In this document: piece by piece, positions 32,504-40,293 of the stretch
How positions within the stretch are numbered: the first letter of the stretch is position 1
Layout: the number at the start of each line of letters is the position of its first letter
Assembly: GCA_003427395.1 (NCBI GenBank)
Contig: BFEA01000009.1
Span: forward strand, 612,575 to 655,512
Length of the DNA: 42,938 bases
DNA from: Chara braunii
Lineage: Eukaryota; Streptophyta; Charophyceae; Charales; Characeae
Reading direction: 5' to 3'
Made by a program: the position numbers and the translations under genes
Notes under the pieces: model-generated
Databases searched by the model: none
Seen by the model: only the letters and a program-made list of their open reading frames with translations
Told to the model about the DNA's origin: nothing

Positions 32504-32534
32504 CAGATGACCTGCAAAACCTGCAGGTCATCTG
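32504..32534. other. Perfect 13 bp hairpin in the inner right arm
   Basis: CAGATGACCTGCA, loop AAACC, then TGCAGGTCATCTG. It corresponds to the hairpin at 28009-28039. The stem is retained in both arms while the loop differs. Confidence 0.75.
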
Positions 32535-32959
32535 AGTCCAATTTCCTGCAACAACGGAAAATGAACTTCACCGAACTGTTCGCCTTGAGGCCCGGATGAC
32601 GCCCGAAAACGACAAGTATGGGCAAATGATAACGGAATCCAACCAAATTTGGTAGGATGCGTCTATAGGGCACAGACAGTGAGCTCACCAAAATAGGACT
32701 GATTCTGACCTCGTTTAGATTAGAAAATGCAAGCCTGTGGTTTTCAGCTCTCCTCCTTGGGCGAAAATGGCAAAAACGACAAAACCTGCAGATCTGCAAA
32801 GACTGCGTTTCCTGAAATCTGTGTTTTTGTGCAAAGTCTGTGCTTTCTGCATATCTGTTATAAACTAGTACTGCGAGTCGGAATATTTTGAAATCCAGGG
32901 CAAGGGAAGACCTATAAACAAAGTCGGACACGTGAAGTAGGACGAAGGATCGGTCACTT

Positions 32960-33880
32960 CTCACCATCTCCCTCCTCCATCTTCTTCACTCATCCGCCAT
33001 AGCCATTCACCTCACACCATCTCCCTCCTCCATCTTCTTCACCCATCCACCATAGCCATCCACATCACGCTATCCCCCTCCTGCATCTCCCCATCCACCA
33101 TCGCCATCCTCCTCACACCATCTCCCTCCTCCATCTTCCTCACCCATCCACCATAGCCATCCGCTTCACACCATCTCCCTCTTCCATCTCCTTCACCCAT
33201 CCGCCATAGCCACCCACCGCACACCATCTCCCACCTCCATCTCCTTCACCCATCCACCATAGTCGACCATCTCACACCATCTCCCTCCTTCATCTTCTTC
33301 ACCCATCCACCTCTCACCATCCCTCTCCCCCATCTTCTTCACCCATCCACCATAGCCGCCCTCCTCACACCATCTCCCACCTCCACCTTCTTCACCCATC
33401 CACCATAGCCATCCACCTCACACCATCTCCTTCCTTCATCTTCTTCACCTATCCACCATAGCCATCCACCTCATACCATCTCCATCCTCCATCTTCTTCA
33501 CCCGTCCACCATAGCCTTCCACCTCACACCATCTTCCTCCTCCATCTTCTTCACCCATCCACCATAGTCATCCACCTCACATCATCTCTCTCCTCCATCT
33601 TCTTCACCCCTCCACCATAACGGTCCACCTCACACCATTTCCCTCCTCCATCTTCTTAACCTATCCACCATAGCCATCCACTTCCCACCATCTTCCCCCC
33701 TCCATCGTCTTCAAACATCCACCATAGCCATCCACCTCACATCATCTCCCTCCTCCACCTTCCTCACCCATCCACCACAGCCACCCACCTCCCACCATCT
33801 CCCTCCTCCATCTTCTTCACCCAACCACCTTAGCCATCCACCTTACACCATCTCCCACCTCCATCTCCTTCGCTCGTCCA
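32960..33880 (-). repeat. 53 bp minisatellite, about 17 units (right arm)
   Basis: The inverted version of the left-arm unit appears here as CACACCATCTCCCTCCTCCA, TCTTCTTCACCCATCCACCA and TAGCCATCCACCT. There are about seven more units than in the left arm, plus several partial or degenerate ones. Frames through it are artefacts, as in the left arm. Confidence 0.9.
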
Positions 33881-34088
33881 CCATGGCCAGCCACCCCACG
33901 CGGTCCTCCTCCTACATCATCCTCGACCATCCTCCATGGCCCACCACCGCACAGCCCCTTCCCTCTTCATCCCGTTCACCAACCAACGACCATGACCAAA
34001 GGGGCGCAAAGAACCAAGGGCATAGAGAGAGAGCCTTAGGTAGGATGGTGACGATAAATAGGGGATGAATTGATTAGGGGTAGGAGCT

Positions 34089-34089
<1 letters not shown>

Positions 34090-34175
<86 letters not shown>
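34090..34175 (-). repeat. (CT)n microsatellite in right arm
   Basis: A nearly pure CT run of about 85 bp, mirrored with the left-arm (GA)n. The similar length in two otherwise diverged arms is notable. Confidence 0.95.
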
Positions 34176-34178
<3 letters not shown>

Positions 34179-35176
34179 GCCTATTCCCTTTTGCCCCACT
34201 CTCTCTCTGTTGCCTTGTCTGATTCTTCCTTCACCCCCGCTGCCTCTCCCGACGTCATCCTCCTCTCACACTCTAAGATCTTGACCCTACCTCCTCCCTC
34301 TTTTCCCCCTTGGCATATAACTAATCTTCCCCACTCACTTGTTACGTTGAGAGGGAACGAAAGGTGAAAAGAATTTGTCCTCACTTGGCGGAGAATGTGG
34401 GCAAGGGGAGGGTTGTCGGTCCCTTGTGCCTCCGAGAAGGAAAGGAAAAGACACGTGAGACATTGGGGTTGGATAAAGTTGGTCCTTAAAGCAAAGGTCA
34501 GATTGACTCAACCAGCACCCCGACTGCACGACAATGGGAAGAGATTGACTTGGATTGAGAAAAGGAAAAGGAAGTACAAAGGGCCAAGGAAAAGGAAGTA
34601 CAAAGACTAAGCGGTGTATAGAAAAATGCAAGGCTAGACGAAGGAAAGACATGCATGATGTATGCGATAACAAAAGTTACGTATAGGTTGGTCGAGGAAG
34701 GAAGCCGGCGAGACCCTAGGGAGGCATTGGGGGACCGCGAGACATGGTCCGTGGCCCCGAGCCGAAGGGTAGTCGTGGCCTCCACGAAGCTATAGGGACT
34801 CTCCGCTTAGTGAACGGATGCGTGGCCCAAGGATGACGTTTGGCCTACGCATAAAAGAAGAGAAACTCTCAATAAACTCCCTGGACTGTTTGTGTATTGG
34901 AAGGAGTTATTGCATGACAACACCTCTAAGCATCAAGGAAACTGCGCTTGACGAAAAGATTGGTGAGTCTACCATCGCGCGAGAGGGCGGAGCCACATCC
35001 CCAATGTCGAAGCTTTCTCGCAAAATGACTCACCCCCATCCATCGCAAAAACTAGGTGGGAGTGCCCCTGTGACGAACGCTCTGCGCCCTGAGCGTGAGA
35101 TCTGATGGAGCAGAGCCAACTGGAACCCGCAACAGTTTGACTCAGGCTCGAAAGTATAACAGGGTAGGACCCTACA

Positions 35177-35669
35177 AAAATGGTGGACGTGACAGGCAAT
35201 TGGTTAAACTGAGTTTAACTGACCCTTGCGATTTCGAAGGGGGCACCCTACGTGTGAGCGTGTACATAACCAAAGAGAAAGAAATTGGACTTGAGTTTGC
35301 TCTTCCCTTTGAGAGAATCAGATTTGAAAGTGGTTGGGCGCATGACATGGCTAGGCTTGGAGGTAAGACATGCATGTTACACACTTGATCGACTTACTCC
35401 TTTGTGCAGTAGCTCTAGCCCCCCTCCTCCTATGCTGGTGTTCGCCCGTTCGGAGGAGCCTCGGGCAAGTCGCAGCTCGACCCTTCCTCTTCGTGCGAAA
35501 GAAGGGTTCCGGTTACCTGGCAGGTGGTTGGTGCTTCGGCTTCGGCCGGGGTTCAATGAAAATCCCGCGGCAGAGTGATCCGGCCGACTGGGTGCTCTTC
35601 TCTCTTCTTCCTCTGAGCCCAGTGGGCTCATGCACTATACGCTTGAGATGCTTGAAGGAACCTACATGA
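35177..35669 (+). other. Coding-like stretch with one frame break, unassigned
   Basis: Two plus-strand frames are contiguous if one base is changed near 35.39 kb. The first reads LRVSVYITKEKEIGLEFALP and RIRFESGWAHDMARLGGKTC (35.25-35.38 kb). The second begins with a hydrophobic helix (IDLLLCAVALAPLLLCW), then GSGYLAGGWCFGFGRGSMKI and SPVGSCTIRLRCLKEPT, ending at 35669. The composition is unlike the surrounding repeats, and the single membrane-like segment with Arg/Gly-rich flanks reminds me of organelle-encoded proteins. I cannot name the family. It could be a nuclear copy of organelle DNA. Confidence 0.35.
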
Positions 35670-37440
35670 ACAGAACATGTCATCAAGAAGGAACAATTCT
35701 ACCCTATGAAAGGACAGACTAATGAAAATAAAAGGAATGAAGGGAGTTGCTAGACTCCTAAGAAAACTATCTCACCCTTGAAGACGCTCACGAAAAGGAA
35801 CCAACCATTGTGTTTGGAAGTAAGGGGAGTGACACTCACTGTCCTTAGAGAAACCGTGAGTTATGGGTAGGAAGCGCTGGGTGCACCAACGAAAAGACAC
35901 TTGTACTATGTGTGTCCCACTAGGGACTTGTGATCTGCATGAGGGTATTTGAGCGTCCTGCCTTTCGGAAGGAAGGAATGGGTCTGCACCAGCTGATGCA
36001 GGATTGCGAAACGTCGTTTCTATTGTAGTGTCGCCGGATCTCATACGCGGAGGTTGGACCACTGAGCTGTCGGACAGGAGTTGGTCTCGCTGATTGATTA
36101 CTAGCACTCTCTCCCGGGCGAGTCGAGCATGCCTCGACACCTTGCCTAGGCGGAATGCGAAACGTCTCCTCAGGCGGGGCTTTAGCTTGTCGGCTGATGG
36201 AGGGGGACCACTGCGTGTGAGGCAAGGAGGGAGCCTCAGAGATGATTACTAGCTTCCCGTAGTACGGTTTGGGAAAGGCTGATTCTTATTGGACCGATGG
36301 AAGTGAATGCCCGAACGACTGACTTTTGCTCCTAACGGGGTGCGCAGGGTGATTCCCGGTACCAACGAGGTATGCAAGAGCGGCAAAACGGGATGGGGTA
36401 TTTTGGGCGAATGGAGAGGGGTAACACCCTGTCTCGGAGCTTGGGTACCACGCTCGCGACGGTTGAGCTGCGCTTGAGGCATGGGATAAAACTCTACCGA
36501 AAGTACCAGTGGAGAGACCATATTGAGGAAGGTCGGTAAGGAGATGACCGGCCTGTGTGTGAGATTGCCTGAATCTTTTTTTTGTATTCCTCCTTTGTAA
36601 AGGTTGGCTTAGATCTGAGTTGTTGGACGCGGCTACGATTCTAGTCTGTTCCCTCCTCCCTGCCTAAGTCTACACGAGTAAGAGATGATTGAAAGGAAGG
36701 AGGATAGAGGTCAGCCTGGAATGGAACCAAGAGAAGGAACATAGGATATGATAGTCGATCGAAGGTACTATGGAAGGATGGTGCTTAGGAATGGGGAGGT
36801 AGATTAGGGAGACCTTGATGAGGGGACTGAAATAATTCTTATCTAGGATATAGATTGACCTAACCGAAGGGGCCGTTCGGTGCTCTCTTATGGAAACAGG
36901 GGTCGGGTGTTGGAAACAAGATGATGCGGTGTCGAGCGCATCGACCCCCGCCGTCTCTCGCGAAGAGGCGGGAACCCTCCTGACCATGTCACGCAAAAGT
37001 TTAAACAGAAACATATAGAGACAACTTGGGGACGACGCAAAACATTTTGCGAACCACCGAGACAGCCGCGGTTGCGACGTCCCTTTGCCGCTTTAGCCGG
37101 GTGCGTCAGCTTTACATCCCACTGTCCCCTATGACAGAATAGGTTCCCGCGGGGCATAAGTTTTCTTCCCTAAGGGGTTGTCACCACCCTTAGGGGCGTA
37201 TCCCCACCGATCTATTGACCCACATGCGAAAGTTTTTACGTGCATTTGCATAGGTGAGTCAGCCGAGGACGTTTGCTCGCTCGCTGTAGTATAGGTACAC
37301 GCGACTGAACGCCTATTGGACCCGGACGTCCTTCGTCACTTCGGGCGCTGATCTCCTGAGGATGAAACGCACGTCGGTCGACTAGGGCGGTCTCAACCAA
37401 GTATGAAACCCACAACTCAACCCTAGCCCCATACATACAA
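35670..37440. other. Low-repeat GC-balanced stretch, no gene assigned
   Basis: There are no tandem repeats or homopolymer runs, which is unusual for this window. Many short self-complementary segments occur (for example CCTTTCGGAAGG near 35960 and CGCGAAGAGGCG near 36960). A GTAGTACGGTTTGGG segment near 36262 weakly recalls the 3' half of a group II intron domain V, but the paired 5' half is not convincing. Minus-strand frames of up to 122 codons show no domain. Organelle-derived intron sequence is a hypothesis only. Confidence 0.3.
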
Positions 37441-38084
37441 TACCCACATAACCATGCATATATATATAGATATAGATATATAACTTATCAAGGCCAACTC
37501 ACGCAAGTCCTTAATAAAGCAATATATATATATATATAAGAATTCATTTCAGTCAATCCTCTCACCAACCATTGTTGTGTTGCCACATCACAATACTTAA
37601 TATAATTGATTTGGTCTGATGAAAAGATCATACTGCTGTGATTTCCTCCTCTTCGTTGATATAGTCTCAAAATACATAGACTTTCTCATTAAGATATACA
37701 GAGAGAACTCCTTCAATTTTCAGACTAAAGTCCAAAGTCAAATCCCTTTTTAGTCTGATTTTATGATCAAGTTTCAATTTGCTCTTGTAGGGCGCAACTT
37801 AAAGTTTTCCTTACTTGTTCCTTGTGAATATGTCTATAGGTAAATTCGAATGTATCTGTTTATTTATCCCTTCTTATGTATTACCCTCAATGCCAAGGCA
37901 TGATAGTGAAATCATCGGGGTATTTTGAATACTATCCATCCGCCGGTCCTATTTACATGAAGAGTTTTTTTTTTTTGTTTTTTTTTTTTACCTCGTGAAG
38001 CCATAAGTCATATGACTTCCTCGACGGGATTAGTCTATGCAAGGTGTTTTCCAGAATCCGAGTAAGATTTCTGGAAGGCGGCAT
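37441..38084. other. AT-rich spacer with short TA runs
   Basis: TATATATAGATATAGATATA-like runs occur near 37457 and 37523, and a T-run near 37966-37990. No gene is seen. It is the downstream flank of the minus-strand coding block that follows. Confidence 0.5.
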
Positions 38085-39167
38085 CTAACCCTGATCAATT
38101 TGTCGTCCTCCACGCACCTGAGCCTCCAATAAATACAATCGCGCAAGCTCGTTGTCGTGGAAAACCAGGGTAGTCGTCCGTCCACTTCGCATAACTCTAA
38201 CGATTTGAGTACTATAGAAGGAGGTCATCCGCGAGGCTAGTCTCCATACTATAACTCGAAGAGGTCGACTCGGCCCAAATAAGTGTCGGGTCTCTATGTC
38301 ACGGATCCGGATGACGCCGAAACAACTATCGGACAAGGTAATCCTAATACTCAAAAATGACTCGGGAGAGACAGTGGAGATTACTCGCGCGATGAAGATA
38401 TAAAGTATAACCATAAGACTCATCAGGAGTCCGTGCCGTATTGACTCGGAAATCCGCATGAGTGTTAGGGAGAAATCCCTCGCCATTTCGGAGTAACCCG
38501 ATGAAGCCGATCCATTCGGTAAGAGAACCATTCTGAACCCGCAAAAGCTGTTCCGCCCCTCTGATAAGATCGTCCTCATGTGTGTCGCGGACCAGCAGGT
38601 ACCTCGGGGTCGTCAAATCTCGTCGTGCTCCAGGCGTGTCAGAACAAAACTGCATTAGTCGCTTAATCGTTCCATGAGTTCGTCCTCCTCGTCCTGCCAA
38701 GCATACTCGAAGAACGGCTCAATACGTAGAGTGGTGAACATGTTGGCTCACACCCTTCTCACATGATATATACCAAAAAATGGACCTTGTCGTTCGTTCG
38801 TCCAAAGTACAAGACGAACGAACATTAACCTTATCTTAGGGATCTCGTCCATTTGGGGGTTAAACTCGTATGGCTGCATTACAACTAAGTTCATGTTCGA
38901 AAAATCTCGTTCGGGCAGTGGTGGTGTGAACTCATAATGAAAAATATTCAATCTATTCCTTGACCTAAAAATGAAGCATCTAGGAGGATCTCGTGCACCG
39001 CCATCCCAAAATCGCGGAATATCCTCTTTTGAATACAACTCAAATGGGTTGACGACAATTCAGCCTATTCGCTCTAATCTCTCTCCATTGCGTTTCGGGG
39101 ACTCAGCCCATTTTGCTGCAGTATCGCGATTACGAAAAAGGTGGAAAATTATCGTTCTTGTTGCCAT
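38085..39167 (-). pseudogene. Unrecognised protein-coding block, broken (~360 codons)
   Basis: A minus-strand ATG at 39167 starts MATRTIIFHLFRNRDTAAKW. After one TGA the same frame continues with FELYSKEDIPRFWDGGARDP and FHYEFTPPLPERDFSNMNLV to HVRRV (38.75 kb). One frame over, it continues with THGTIKRLMQFCSDTPGARR and RYLLVRDTHEDDLIRGAEQL to about 38.35 kb. Back in the first frame are RDIETRHLFGPSRPLRVIVW and TTTLVFHDNELARLYLLEAQ, ending at 38085. The sequence is non-repetitive with ordinary composition. The ATG is immediately preceded by a T-run and CCAG, as in a 3' splice site, so it may be an internal exon. I recognise no domain. It is a broken host or element gene. Confidence 0.5.
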
Positions 39168-40293
39168 CTGGAAAAAAAAACAAGGTGACTAAGTTAAAAT
39201 TTTTGTCCACTAAGTATTATTAAAACATTCGTCTTCCTTCTGGCACGTGCTTCTTATGGTGCGTCCATCCACAACCAGAGTATTTAAATATACTCTGTTT
39301 CGCTAGTAAATCACGAACTGGACTGCTTGTGGCACCAACTCCCCAGGCGTTAGTGACTCCTAAAATGGCCACCCAAAAGGTATGCTACGGCAGTTCCTCG
39401 TTATGCAAGGCACCAAGAACTTAAAGTCCTTCTGTGAAGATGCTTCTGTCCATCCCCTAAGAGGTGGTCTGGGATACCCCTCATCCTCGCCCGAGAGAAC
39501 CTCGGAACTCAGAAGTCGGGTTGGCTCCACCGCAACAGCATGGTACCCCACCGCAAAGCGGTCCACTCTTAGTCGATAACAGGGCCGGCCCTAAGACAAC
39601 GAACCCCCGCCTCAGATGCCTCTTAGGAAAAGGAAATACGTCTACCACGGTGGGCAAACAATTCCTTGCCGCCTGACATCAAGAGCAACTTAGACGAAGA
39701 AAAAAAAGATCACAGAAGAGAAAATCATTCAGACGGACGGACATAGACGGAGAGGGTCATTCGGGAAAAAAACAGGTGACCTTGGGAGAAAATCTATGTC
39801 AATTCAGTTTTCTCTTATTTGTGATCGCTTTGTTTTTCGCCGTCTTCTTTCTCTTCTAGTGTGACACATACATACAAGTGTGGTGATGTGAGAGCAACCA
39901 ATCATTTGTCATCTCATGGTTAAACCCACTCTCGTTCCAATAAGCCACACCTACAGTCAAATCAGACAACAAATACAAAAGAAAAAAAAAACAAGGCAAA
40001 CCCAACTCACGTCAGACTCTCATTCACACGCGTAAAACGCACATTCCTTCTACCTTTTCAGTGAACATTCAATGAACAAGGTCAAACAAAGTGTGCGTTC
40101 ACATGACGTGAAGGGGTCCGAGTCAAACTGATCAATTGACTGACCTTGACTGAAGTTGAACGACATACCCAAGAAAGTCGTACAGCAGAAAAATTTCCCA
40201 GAATTAAATAATCATTCTAGAGTAAAATTACATTCTAAATTTTAAATTTTCATTCCATCTTAAAAAATCTCATTCCAATTTTAAAATTTTCCG
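39168..40293. other. Unassigned stretch with A-rich and AT-rich tracts
   Basis: A short stem AGAGTAT-TTAAAT-ATACTCT lies near 39278. GC-richer sequence at 39.36-39.67 kb has short open frames without a domain. AT-rich sequence with ATTCTAAATTTTAAATTTTC-type runs lies at 40.2-40.29 kb, just before the LTR-like module. Nothing here is assignable. Confidence 0.45.

Larger units (their letters stand above)
25476..35176. mobile_element. Giant inverted-repeat structure, ~2.7 kb arms around a 4.2 kb core
   Basis: Sequence 25476-28155 is repeated in reverse complement at 32387-35176, with all internal blocks in mirrored order. Both outer ends read TGTAGGGTCCTACCCTGTTA. The arms differ by many substitutions and one ~340 bp indel (left-arm 26.05-26.39 kb is absent on the right), so this is not a recent duplication or an assembly mirror. 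The core encodes nothing recognisable. Possible explanations are a foldback-type DNA element, or two solo LTRs of one family in opposite orientation. No target-site duplication is visible at the outer ends. Confidence 0.7.
32387..35176 (-). repeat. Right arm of the giant inverted repeat
   Basis: This is the reverse complement of 25476-28155. Read on the minus strand from 35176 it begins TGTAGGGTCCTACCCTGTTA. It passes GTCATCCTTGGGCCACGCAT, a (GA)n tract and a longer 53 bp minisatellite, and ends near CCCATTTTTGGACCGG. It lacks the left arm's 26.05-26.39 kb segment. Sequence inward of CCGG differs from the left arm, which fixes the arm boundary. Confidence 0.75.

Noticed and set aside
25470-35182. 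Target-site duplication around the giant inverted repeat
   Set aside because: The bases outside the two TGTAGGG ends (GTCCGT on the left, AAAAAT on the right) do not match at any length from 4 to 9.
36235-36280. Group II intron domain V
   Set aside because: GTAGTACGGTTTGGG resembles the 3' half, but the 5' half does not pair to give the expected stem and bulge.
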